Shown here piece after piece: positions 43,458 through 64,000 of a stretch of 64,000 bases of DNA. A model generated the notes under the pieces. The model did no database searches and was not told the origin of the DNA. It worked only from the letters and a program-made list of their open reading frames with translations. The stretch spans positions 15,598,255 through 15,662,254 of the forward strand of contig OX328109.1 of assembly GCA_946811185.2 (NCBI GenBank), written 5' to 3'. The stretch comes from Hippopus hippopus (lineage: Eukaryota > Mollusca > Bivalvia > Cardiida > Cardiidae). The position numbers and the translations under genes were made by a program. Position 1 is the stretch's first letter. The number at the start of each line of letters is the position of its first letter.

Positions 43458-43650
43458 TAAACCCTATATCACACAATCCAAACTTTTAAAGCAGGAAGAG
43501 GCCTTTTGAAAACATTGTGGGAAAAGGAGAAAATGCTGCTTTGTTTCTACCCAATTTAAGACCAGTTCCATCATTTGAGTCACATCTAAATTACTGTCTG
43601 CCAATGCTTTCAATTTGGACAAGTCTACAGTTTTGTTGTTTTGGACAGAT
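43458..43650 (-). mobile_element. MITE-A copy lacking the second hairpin arm
   Basis: AACCCTATATCACACAATCC; first arm to AAAATGCTG, then TTTGTTTCTACCCAATTT; right end GTTGTTTTGGACAG. Confidence 0.8.
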
Positions 43651-43763
43651 GTGAATGAGCCAGAAGTCTACTCTGCTGAAGTTTGTAAGCCTATGTACCA
43701 GTTATTTTCCCTTCAAACTAAAGTTAAAACATATTGTTATAATTGGCAGGCATCTTGCTAGTA

Positions 43764-44784
43764 CAAGGGTTGTTCCATAAATTCGCAGAATTTGCCTGTA
43801 ATTCCAATACGGAGTGTTGAATTTGAAAACAAAATACATGTACATCTAAAGAAGCGTTTATGTATACATGATACATGTTTAAATTTTCATAGAGATACAT
43901 GAAACAGATAAAAATATATCTAACTTTAAAGAAGAGATGTAAGTGACACTTGAAGCACGCCGACGTTTACGTCACGTCGCCTAAATGTCAAAAATAAGCG
44001 CACAATTAACTTTCTCTGCATGGTCGCCCCCTGTTGCGATGCACTTTCTATGTCTGTGTATCCAATGATAAAAAATTACAGTTTTAAGTCGGTCAGTTAA
44101 GATCCTGTATGTTGCCGTAGTCGATGGACCTATTTCTTGTGCAGTGTATCTCACAGTTAATCATCTGTCCCTATCAATCATTTCTTTAACGAGTGCTGAA
44201 TTCCCCACTGTCTGACGACCCAGTCTTTTATCGTCTTATATGCAACTCCTGCCTTTTCTAAAACGTTCATATCATTTATAAACCAATTTTTTACCACAAT
44301 TCAGCAGTGTCTGATTCCCTAATGCATCTTAATGTTTCTGCCGGATAAAGTTTAAGTCTAACAGAAAACTTTATGACAGAACGTAACTCAATGTCATCAG
44401 CTGACGTCAATTTTTTCCCCGAAGTAATGACTGCAAATGTCTGCTGAGATGTAACTATCCAACGGAATGTTTTCAAATTCACTGGAAATGACGTCGAATA
44501 ACCTCGGTAACACCAGTTGCTTTTGTGCCAAAACTGCATGTGGCTTTCACATTTTTTATACAATTTCTAAAAAACTAAAATGTCAAAATTTTGACTAGCT
44601 TCAAGTCGCTCAACCTTGGTTGCTAAAGAAACAAAATTCTTTGATATACAACGGAAGAAGACATGACAAAATTTGTCATTTACCTGACATTATGTTAGGG
44701 CATGATCTTTGAAAGTGTGGTGTGAATTGAATGTAAAACAAAGATTTTCGTCAACAATTCCGCGAATTTATGGAACAGCCCTCG
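43764..44784 (-). mobile_element. mariner-like element with catalytic core deleted
   Basis: Terminal inverted repeats start CRAGGGYTGTTCCATAAATT and continue CGCRGAATT at both ends, flanked by TA at 43762-43763 and 44785-44786. The length is 1021 bp. The interior holds only the N-terminal and extreme C-terminal remnants of a mariner transposase on the minus strand. A MITE-A copy follows 30 bp beyond the right end. Confidence 0.85.
44030..44563 (-). pseudogene. mariner transposase remnant, N-terminus joined to C-terminus
   Basis: The minus strand shows DIELRSVIKFSVRLKLYPAE then TLRCIRESDTAEL (first helix-turn-helix of mariner transposases), a decayed linker, then NSALVKEMIDRDR, a stop, LTVRYTAQEIGPSTTATYRI and LTDRLK (second helix-turn-helix). 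Directly afterwards comes HRHRKCIATGGDHAEK, resembling the last residues of these transposases. The D,D34D catalytic domain, about 200 residues, is absent. Frames are broken in at least three places. The DNA-binding part could still recognise the TIRs only if it were repaired; this copy is inert. Confidence 0.75.
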
Positions 44785-44814
44785 TAATCAAATGATCCTT
44801 TTTTCAATACATGC

Positions 44815-45025
44815 TTTCACACACAATCCCCTATTTTAACAACCCTGGGGAAAGAACCTTTTGAAAACATTGTGGGAAAAGCAGAAAATGCTGGTAACCA
44901 GCATTTTCTCCTTTTCCCACAATGTCTTCCACCTATCAAAGACAAATTGAATCATTTGAGCCACATTTCATTTGTTTTGTACAATTTGGACAGGTCTACA
45001 ATTTTGTAGTTTGGTAAAGAGTTAA
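44815..45025 (-). mobile_element. MITE-A copy
   Basis: TTTCACACACAATCCCCTAT to GTTTGGTAAAGAGTTAA; hairpin complete. Lies 30 bp from the mariner element. Confidence 0.9.
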
Positions 45026-45063
45026 ATGGCGCATTGCACATATCTCTGTACTTACAGTTTGTA

Positions 45064-45335
45064 TATGGCCTGCAACATGCAAAAAGGTGCATTAGGACAT
45101 TTGCGTAAAGTGTCGTCTCGGATCAGCCTGCGCTGTCCGCGCAGGCTAATCCGAGACAGCACTTTAAGACTACGTTAGATTTTGTGCTACAGTAGACTTG
45201 GGCAAAACAGAAAATTACATAAAAACGGAAAGTGTAGTCTCGGATCAGCCTGCGCGGACTGCGCAGGCTGATCCGAGACGACACTTCCAGCATATGTCCG
45301 AATACCCCTTTTCGTGTGTAGCAGGCCATATAGGG
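45064..45335. mobile_element. MITE-C copy (two core hairpins)
   Basis: TATGGCCTGCAACATGCAAA to TGTAGCAGGCCATATA. Two palindromes based on GATCAGCCTGCGCNGTCCGC flank AGATTTTGTGCTACAGTAGA. The whole element is itself an inverted repeat. Confidence 0.85.
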
Positions 45336-45339
45336 TCCC

Positions 45340-46336
45340 TGCATACATACAGAACAAAATCAACTTGAGGTGTCTCAATTAACCTTTTGTTTACAGAAAA
45401 CAACTCTGTCTTTTGCAAAAATTGATAAATCCCGATCAAACCAGAGAGAATTTCCAGAGTGATATTGGCTTCATAGTCCTGAACAATTTCTATGAAGTTT
45501 ATGGAAAAATAGTCTTTGAAATTGTAATACATCAGTGTTTGCATCTTTTCATTTTTTCACTGAGTCCAATGGACTCAGTGCCTATCAGAAAACTGAGTCC
45601 AATATAGCACTCATTGAGTCCCAGGGTATTTTCAACTACTACTTTTAACCTTTTTGCTTTTCTATTGCAAAATACTCATATCTTAAATTTTTTATTATGG
45701 TTGATGTTTGGACTAAACTACTATTTTTGAACTATTTTTTCACATAATGAAATTCATGATTCAATAGTTCCATTAGGTCTGGTAAATATGTAAGGCAATA
45801 TTATTTTTACCATAAAGTATGCCATCTTAGCTGACAAGATAATCAGTCAGATCCTGATTCTTCTGCCCATTGGAAGGATTTCAGTCACGATCCTTCAGAT
45901 TTTCTTACTTCAATTGCACAGAGAGGTCTGTCTGAAGAAGCGTGCCTAGTTAGCGTGTTGATCTTTGAAAGTCGTGTGCTTCCATCAGTAAACACGATTT
46001 TCACTCTGATGCCTACGTAGGCAAAACGAAAGGTTGCCACTCATATGTAAAGCTATTTTTAGAAACAGGTTTTCCAAAAATTAGTAATGTTTTGTCTTGT
46101 GGCAAACTTTTTTAAGCGTGGAAACATAATTCGTCAAAACAACCCTTGTTTTCTAATGGTGCTGATTTTTGTCCGGTGGACGCAATGGTGATGTTTACAT
46201 TTCATCCTAAATCATTTCTGCTGTGTAAAAAAAATTTTTTTACAGCCTAAACGTGAACCCTGTACATGTAATTACGTCTTTTCCATTACCTGTTATTTAT
46301 TACATCTATATACCAGTACCAGTGGTTGACTTTACA
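45340..46336. other. no gene recognised
   Basis: Includes a small repeat of CTGAGTCCAATGGACTCAGT (45,560-45,620), a local palindrome; otherwise AT-rich. Confidence 0.5.
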
Positions 46337-46460
46337 AAATCTTTTACTTCTCCACATCCAAAGCATTTCAAGATGTTAAGATAAATGTGGCTGAAATGGT
46401 GGAACTTGTCTATGAAAGAGTACAAAAGATTGTCAGAAAAGGAGTAAAACACCACAATAT
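46337..46460 (+). mobile_element. MITE-A fragment
   Basis: AATCTTTTACTTCTCCACAT and one arm only. Confidence 0.55.
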
Positions 46461-46539
46461 CTCATAGAAAATAAAACTGTTTATGCCGAAGATCAGACTG
46501 TAAAGAACACAAAGATCTTTGATACATAGCTATTTTGTT

Positions 46540-46811
46540 ACATGGCTTGCAATACGCGAAAAGGGGCATTCCGACATTTGCGTAAAGTGTGGTCTCGGAG
46601 CAGCCTGCGCAGTGCGCGCAGGCTGATCAGAGACGGCACTTTACGACTACATTAGATTTTGTGCTACAGTAGACTTGCGCAAAACAGAAAATTACATAAA
46701 AACGGAAAGTGTCGTTTCGGATTAGCCTGCGCAGAGTGCGCAGGCTGATCTGAGACGACACTTTACGCAAATGTCCGAATGCCCCTTTTCGCGTGTTACA
46801 GGCCATATAGT
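46540..46811. mobile_element. MITE-C copy (two core hairpins)
   Basis: Same architecture: TGGCTTGCAATACGCGAAAA to TCGCGTGTTACAGGCCATAT, cores AGCCTGCGCAGTGCGCGCAG and AGCCTGCGCAGAGTGCGCAG. Confidence 0.87.
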
Positions 46812-46828
46812 TCTGCAAAACAACCTCT

Positions 46829-46941
46829 TACTCTTTACCTAACAACAAAACTTTAGACTGAGCGAAATTGAAAGCATGTTTTCAAAAAGTCTTCTCTTTT
46901 CCAGGGTCATTATAACTTGGGATTGTGTGGTAAAGGGTTAA
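46829..46941 (+). mobile_element. MITE-A copy with the hairpin excised
   Basis: TTACTCTTTACCTAACAACA, TTGAAAGCATG, then directly TTTTCAAAAAGTCTTC to GGGATTGTGTGGTAAAGGGTTAA; 113 bp in place of about 229. Confidence 0.88.
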
Positions 46942-46972
46942 TTAGCACTACTTTGTCTTTCCAAGGATTTAT

Positions 46973-58961
<11,989 letters not shown>

Positions 58962-59002
58962 CTGATAAAAGCATGAAAAAATCATGTGGGTATTCTAAAT
59001 AA

Positions 59003-59262
59003 GACATGCTTTGTGAAAGGAGGGCTTAATGCATCTGCAAAAAGCAATGACCTATGTCACTCTGTGCAGTCTGAGCAGGCTGACATGAGTCAAAACTTTT
59101 TGCTTGTAATCAATTTTTTGCATGTCAAAGGACCATTTTACCTAATGATTCAATCGGTTGAAAGAAAAATGGCTCTTAAGGATCAATAATTATGTGAACG
59201 CTTGATTGGTGTAATGCATCAAAGAAGCTTTTAAGCCCCCCTTTTGTTAGACCATGGCTAAA
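59003..59262 (+). mobile_element. MITE-B copy
   Basis: AAGACATGCTTTGTGAAAGG to GTTAGACCATGGCTAAAA. Confidence 0.8.
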
Positions 59263-59451
59263 ATTTTTCTGTTCTGAACTTTGAACAAAAAACAGTCTAA
59301 ACAGTCTAAACAAAGTTAATCTCACATTTTCTTTTTCATTTCAGATACTTTTTTCCTGTACAAAATCCATTTTTCTAGAGCATGGTTTAAGCACTTACAA
59401 CTCGTGTTTGGGAGCTTACATAGTGGATAGTGCTGTGGTGTGACAATCAAC

Positions 59452-59666
59452 CTCTTTTACTGTAAACAACAAACATTTAGACAGGTCCAAATTGAAAGCA
59501 ATTGCAGATCACAAACTAATGTTGCACAAATTAAGAAATTTTTGTTTGAAAGGGTATTATCAAAATATTAATGCTGGTTCCCAGCATTTTTTCCTTTTCC
59601 CACAATTTTTTAAAAACCATTTCTGTTAGGGCTGTCTATACTCAGAATTGTGTAAGAAAGGGTTAA
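59452..59666 (+). mobile_element. MITE-A copy
   Basis: CTCTTTTACTGTAAACAACA to AATTGTGTAAGAAAGGGTTAA; first arm decayed. Confidence 0.78.
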
Positions 59667-59948
59667 AAAAGTTAATCTTAGATTTTTTTTTCTAATTTAG
59701 GTAGTTATTTCTCTACAAAATCCCTCTTTCTAGCGCACTGCTCAAGCACTCACATGAACTCATGTTTGGGAGCTAACATAAAGAATAGCACAAGGGATGT
59801 GACAAGTTAGCTCTTTACCAAAAGATAAAATTTTAGACTGGTCCAGATTGAAAGCATTTGCAGATAACAAATTAAATGTTGCACAAATGAAGAAATGTTT
59901 GTTTGAAATAGTAGAAAACATTGTGGGAAAAAGGAGAAAATGCTGGTT

Positions 59949-60095
59949 GGGAGATTTCTGGAATATTGGAGTCTGGCTAAACATAGCTCGACTCTTATTT
60001 GTTTTTGTATCATCTAACAGGGCTTCCCCTGCAAGTTTTAATTCTTGCGCCATTAAATTCGCCACCTCATAAAAATTGGGGCCAGTAGGAGCCAA
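59949..60095 (-). pseudogene. exon-like frame inside the captured segment
   Basis: Behind an acceptor-like TGGCTACTTTAG on the minus strand, 49 codons are open: LAPTGPNFYEVANLMAQELK, then LAGEALLDDTKTNKSRAMFS, QTPIFQKSP. After that the frame runs into MITE-A sequence. The composition looks like real protein (acidic helix with Lys and Leu). I do not recognise the family. Confidence 0.4.
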
Positions 60096-60198
60096 CTAAA
60101 GTAGCCACATAGTACATTAGACACTTCAGTTTATTGGCCAATGTTAAAGCTACTAAATCCATTGCTCAGTAGTGCTGTACATGTTTACTTATGTTCCT

Positions 60199-60217
60199 TC
60201 CCCCCCCCCCCCCCCCA
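60199..60217. repeat. poly(C) tract
   Basis: A run of about 18 C inside the foreign segment of the MITE-A copy at 59807-60370. Confidence 0.9.
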
Positions 60218-60370
60218 CCAGGGTTTTCAAGGTTGTGAGCTACAGGGAAATAGAATTTGTATTTGAAAAGTAATACAGCACTGTAATTCTATAACTGCCA
60301 ACCTGTTAGAATTCCTTAAGTTTTAATGAAATTATGGAAGAAATTTGGGATTGTGTGGTAAAGGGTTAGT

Positions 60371-61284
60371 TAATACATCATTTCTTTTATCCTAAAAATT
60401 ACGTAAGGTTTTATTTGTTAAAAGGTCCTTTTATTCTGGTCTTTTTCTCTCCATATGAGTGTCCTCTATAGTCACTTGTTCCAGTGCTAGATCTATCACT
60501 GTAAGACAAAGTGGCCTACAAAGTGTAACCCCCCCCCCCCCCCCCCAATCATTCAGCATTTTCATGTCATAAAATCACCCGAGTTTTTTCCTCATTATTA
60601 GACAGATATTTTAGCACCTACTTACAGTTTTATACACATATTTGTGTACATTTATTGCTTGAACTCACTATCAAAGCTATAAAGACAGTCTGAAGTGCTT
60701 TTGATCGGACAACGTCAAACTGACATGTTATTGTGTCTTGGGTTTTCACGTTTTTTCGACGATCCATTTTTCATGTCAGTTAATTTTCAGAAAAAAAATT
60801 TCCGCATTATTTGATATAAAATTTTCGTTACGGGTAGCAACTAACTTCAAAATCTGTCATTTTAACGCAAGATAAGCAGATCAATACAGTCGTTTAGGCA
60901 GTAACGGATCGCTAACGAAATTATCGCTGCGTACGTTTTTAATCCATCATATATGGGATAATAAATGATACCATTCGACAGCAAAATATGTGATCTTTCA
61001 AAAGCAGTCCACATTTTTAGCTGAAAAATCGTTTTACGATAAAAAATACCTTCTTTTTCAAAGACGCTAATTAGGTCAATAGCGGATAGCTTTGGGTAGT
61101 AACGGATAGTATAGACTAATGTAGTTGAGGGGTCATCTCAAATCAGTCTGAAAGCTGTCAAGTGCCGTAAATCTACAATTAAATCGTTGGTGGTGCACTT
61201 TTGATATATTTACATGGATCCAGAGTTTGATTCACAGACAGGCCAAGATTGTTTTTAACATTTAACAATTTTAGTCGTAGTCTC
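60371..61284. other. no gene recognised
   Basis: AT-rich; GTAACGGATAG-like phrases recur near 60,900 and 61,080-61,110. Confidence 0.5.
60530..60546. repeat. poly(C) tract
   Basis: A run of about 17 C. Confidence 0.9.
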
Positions 61285-61293
61285 AGCACTACC

Positions 61294-61399
61294 TACCTTC
61301 AGTCTGAAGGCTTGCTCTGATGTTATTTTTGTGATTGGGTCTCCGGAGTGGAGAAACAATCAAAAAATAACATCGGAGCTCCCCTTCGGATTGAAGGTA
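61294..61399. mobile_element. 106-bp fold-back MITE with 9-bp target duplication
   Basis: The arms begin TACCTTCARTCYGAAGG and run through GATGTTATTTTT to a short centre GGAGTGGAGAAAC. Exact direct repeats AGCACTACC flank it at 61285-61293 and 61400-61408. A 9-bp duplication is typical of Mutator-like elements (8 bp would point to hAT). Confidence 0.8.
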
Positions 61400-61408
61400 A
61401 GCACTACC

Positions 61409-62270
61409 CAGCCAATCCAGTTGCAAGGGAGTTTTTTTTTTTGTGTGCCGTAATTGTAATTGAAAAGGCCACGAAATAGACTGTAAGGTTAATTGGCTTC
61501 AGTAAAATGGTTGAAAGTAGAAAACAGCATCCTTTTTTAAATGGTATTTGAAAAGGGGGGGGGGGGCAATTTCAAGGCATAAGTCAGAGATAAAGAGTGG
61601 TAAACTACATCAGTTCACTGTTTAATGATATCGAATGTTGCACTCAAGTGGAATTTTAAAACAGTATAAACTAGTCAAACCGGTATACTGACACATTCAT
61701 GAATCAGTAACCCATGGTTGTGTCAGTAACTATATTAATTTCTGTCTCCCATTATATGATATTCTTTTTAGGTGAAATTTGAAAAAAAAAAAGTTTTGAC
61801 TATAAGTGAGAATTCCTCATGATCAGCATTTTCACCATTTTTTGCTTCATTGTTTTCACTGAAAGCTCATAAAAAACAAACATGCTCTCTAGAAAGACTC
61901 CAGCCAATAGTTTGACATCATTAACGTACAACACAGTTTGTTCCCAAATATTTTGTTAGTACAGGACATATCATCTTTCTTCATCAATATGAAATAAACA
62001 GGTTTGTATTGCATGGAAATCAGTGTTGCACAACTTGATCATAATGAGCACTTTCATCAATTGTCAATTTTTTTTCGAACCAAACATGTACATGTATGTT
62101 AAAATCTGTCTTAAATTATATCTGAGGATGGCTGTTTATTCTTTTGTAAGGAATATCAATAAAACAATCCACAACCATACAAGGAAGATGAAACCAATTA
62201 AAGAAGGCACAGCAAGTTAGTTGTTGCAGATATACTAGTTAGGACAACAGTTTTTCCTATTGATACAGAA
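61409..62270. other. no gene recognised
   Basis: AT-rich with a G12 run near 61,556. Confidence 0.5.
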
Positions 62271-62272
62271 TA

Positions 62273-62350
62273 CAGGGGGGTGCAAAAGTAGGTATACAGT
62301 GTATAATATGTCACTAATTATACACTGTATACCTACTTTTGCACCCCCTG
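62273..62350. mobile_element. 78-bp fold-back MITE with TA duplication (mariner/Tc1-like)
   Basis: Two arms of about 35 nt, CAGGGGG(G)TGCAAAAGTA then GGTATACAGTGTATAA, nearly perfect inverted copies around a loop of about 10 nt, flanked by TA on both sides. Only a one-G length difference separates the arms, so the insertion is young or conserved. Confidence 0.85.
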
Positions 62351-62626
62351 TATATTGAGTAAAGTGTGCCATACAAAGAATATCTGTCTGATGGGAGGGG
62401 GGTGGTTACAACATATTTTGGCAAGTTATTTGCTTCAAAAGAGGAGGGTTTTCAGTTATATAATGCAGTTACAGCTAATTGTATGCTGCTTTATACTAAA
62501 AGCTCCATGGTAAGATGTAAAAAGCTTTGACTGTCTGATGAAATCCCAGATACAGTTCTTAGAATAAATAATCAGTAACCTGAATATTCATTACACTGCC
62601 TTTTGGCATTGAAGACATCGTTTTAT

Positions 62627-62818
62627 TTAGCTCTTTAAGCATACAACAATGTTTTAGACTGCTCCAAAATGAAAGCATTTGCAGCTCTAGGACAAATTAT
62701 AATTATATGGCTCAAATTACTGTTTCTAAAAAGTTTGCTATACCTTGAGGGAAGTAAAAGGAGAAAATGATGGTTACAAGCATTTTCTCCTCTTATCACG
62801 ATGTTTTCAAGACTCTAG
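62627..62818 (+). mobile_element. MITE-A copy
   Basis: TTAGCTCTTTAAGCATACAA and a diverged hairpin; right end lost. Confidence 0.7.
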
Positions 62819-62949
62819 TTGCTTGGGCATATAATTATATCTGCTACAGTCCGCAATAAATCATAAAAACAACTTGTCAATGATCTAAGTCTTAGTGGCA
62901 GATGACCTATAGTTAAACCTGCTACATCAGATATTATATGATTTCTTTG

Positions 62950-63135
62950 TTAAACTGTGACCATTTTATGTAGAGTTGTATCAAATATCAATAAATCTGG
63001 AATCCACAGTAGACAAGCATTTTTGTCATTCATATTGGAGTAGTCTCTATTGACCAATAACTTTGTTTTTGTTTCAGCTTGTGGTGGCTTTATTTCAAAG
63101 GCACAATAGCCTTGAATTACTGAGTTTTCTGTCAA
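62950..63135 (-). other. unassigned open frame, possible terminal exon
   Basis: The minus frame is open for over 80 codons back from a TAA at 62950, with protein-like composition (GYCAFEIKPPQAETKTKL). I find no good donor inside it. The acceptor TTGTTTCAG at 63224 enters a different frame, so its status is open. I do not recognise the sequence. Confidence 0.2.
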
Positions 63136-63640
63136 AACAGTTGCAATGCCACTGCATGCAGAACTGAGGGTTGATTTTTCTTTGTTGAAGAAGACAGTTA
63201 TCAGATGGTTCAGTCATGAGTACCTGAAACAAGACAAAGCTTCATATAATTAATGCACAAATTCACAGGTCTATTTATCAGTTGATATAAGTGCTAGTGG
63301 CACTAAATTTCCACCATGCATTGGTCACAATGACCATAATTATTACAATTTATGCAAGATATAAACTAGTCTACGAACACTTTGATCAGAGATGAAGATC
63401 AACACACCCTAAGGTGCAGTTTTGACAAGATACCTGGTTTTAACCATTACCAGATATACATAAACCCCTTTATCACAAAGTACAGTTCCTGATTTTTCAG
63501 TGACCTATATTTAATATTTTCTAGACCTTCATCCTCATTTTAAAAAGTTACAGATTAAGTTCAATTCACATTTTACATTGGTTTGACAGTCAACATTGAT
63601 TTTGGGAAGGCCCCTCTGAAGTTCTGCATATAAACATTAC

Positions 63641-63751
63641 CTCGCAAGGCTGATCCGCTACTGACCAAATCGGGTGTGGTATCTTTAGGTCAATATTCAA
63701 TGTCACGCGTTTATACATGGAGCTGGTATTCTTTGTGGTAAAAGAAGACAT
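63641..63751 (-). CDS. candidate first coding exon, possibly of the RNF215-like gene
   Basis: An ATG at 63749-63751 opens 37 codons (MSSFTTKNTSSMYKRVTLNI, then DLKIPHPIWSVADQPCE) ending at a donor GAG|GTAATG. It is on the same strand as, and upstream of, the RNF215-like exons, and the start region has an ETS-type motif. It shows no signal peptide, which an RNF215 N-terminus should have, and joining it to the next good acceptor (63223) meets a stop at 63095. It may be a separate small gene or no gene. Confidence 0.25.
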
Positions 63752-63800
63752 ATTTATATACCATTTCATACCAAAAACTCGTGATTTAAACTTTACATAC

Positions 63801-63867
63801 CTGAAAATTTGATTGAAGGTTTCGTCTGCTGTATTTTTTCCTGCATTAAAAAAATTGAACTTCCGGT
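63801..63867 (-). promoter_or_regulatory. candidate promoter with ETS motif and 5' exon
   Basis: On the minus strand ACCGGAAGT (63859-63867), a consensus ETS/GABP site typical of TATA-less promoters, is followed within 60 bp by a near-perfect splice donor CAG|GTATGT at 63799-63800. An ATG in this exon opens 15 codons. Inference only; it could be the start of the RNF215-like gene. Confidence 0.35.
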
Positions 63868-64000
63868 TGCCCCATTTTGGTTTTTGCGAGATTAGAATAC
63901 CGTCACAAATGCATATTGTGAAAAAAACATCATCAATCTATCGTGGAAATATCATTCTTTTCAATGGTACATGGATTTGTTCTATTACATGCCGACAGAA

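Larger units (their letters stand above)
59807..60370 (+). mobile_element. MITE-A copy carrying a 395-bp foreign segment (Pack-MITE-like)
   Basis: The left end (TTAG, CTCTTTACCA...GAGAAAATGCTGGTT) reaches the hairpin centre at 59948. The right hairpin arm is missing and replaced by unrelated DNA up to about 60342, after which the right end GGGATTGTGTGGTAAAGGG and TTAG return. Both flanks are TTAG, consistent with one intact pair of ends. The foreign DNA includes a poly(C) run and an exon-like frame. Replacement by gene conversion or repair within the hairpin would explain it. Confidence 0.7.

Noticed and set aside
45123..45544. Overlapping minus frames with FLCNFLFCPSLL-type peptides, also at 46,627
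   Set aside because: They are translations of the MITE-C palindromes.
63046..63175. Plus-strand exon after the acceptor-like TTTGTTTTTGTTTCAG
   Set aside because: Only about 30 open codons and no donor or continuation; the opposite strand has a longer open frame.

Overview
The window is nuclear DNA from an animal, most likely a bivalve mollusc and probably a heterodont clam. No species can be assigned from the sequence alone. The reasons are AT-rich intergenic DNA, one split gene with GT-AG introns (an RNF215-type RING-H2 ubiquitin ligase), one apparently intronless gene (DNAJC30), tRNA-derived SINEs with the tail seen across molluscs, a DIRS-type retrotransposon, and very dense palindromic MITEs. 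There is no prokaryotic gene organisation, no rRNA, no convincing tRNA gene and no CRISPR array. Most short open reading frames are translations of repeat hairpins.

Layout. 1-15,000: gene-free and packed with repeats: SINEs, palindromic MITEs and a dense field of one MITE family (called MITE-A here), part of it amplified as modules of about 480 bp at 5.5-7.5 kb, plus a local duplication at 10.5-11.5 kb and a 110-bp satellite at 12.25-12.67 kb. 16,280-20,560: a minus-strand DIRS element (gag-like, reverse transcriptase, RNase H with methylase-like domain, tyrosine recombinase) preceded by an array of ACGTGGTATCCGT boxes. The recombinase lacks its C-terminal catalytic half and the RT-RNase H frame has a one-base break. 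20,560-34,590: intergenic repeats. 34,894-35,691: DNAJC30 on the minus strand. 36-47 kb: further repeats, two fold-back elements around a possible 5' exon, and a mariner element whose transposase catalytic core has been deleted. 47,184-58,961: eight minus-strand exons of the RNF215-like gene with MITE-filled introns; its 5' end may extend to a candidate first exon near 63.7 kb. 59.8-60.4 kb: a MITE-A copy carrying about 395 bp of foreign, exon-like DNA.

Repeat families as named here. MITE-A: TTAA-flanked, CCCTTTACCA ends, central hairpin, piggyBac-like. MITE-B: ends ATGAGCCATGCTC, with AAAAGGGGGCTTAATGCAT inside. MITE-C: double hairpin, GGCCTGCAA ends. Repeat-D: fold-back of GTGTAGATCAAGATCAGACTG. 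MITE-E: CACCAACCATTCTTAAG ends. Repeat-F: AAGAGGGCCATGATGGCCCT head, tandem interior, GAGCTAAAA tail (Helitron-like). Repeat-G: GAGCACCGCATGC head and GCTAAAA tail. Repeat-J: ends in a GACAGACAACGCAAAAACTAT segment. All names and copy boundaries come from reading by eye; no database search was possible. The two host genes are unrelated in function: a membrane ubiquitin ligase of the endomembrane system, and a mitochondrial J-domain protein.
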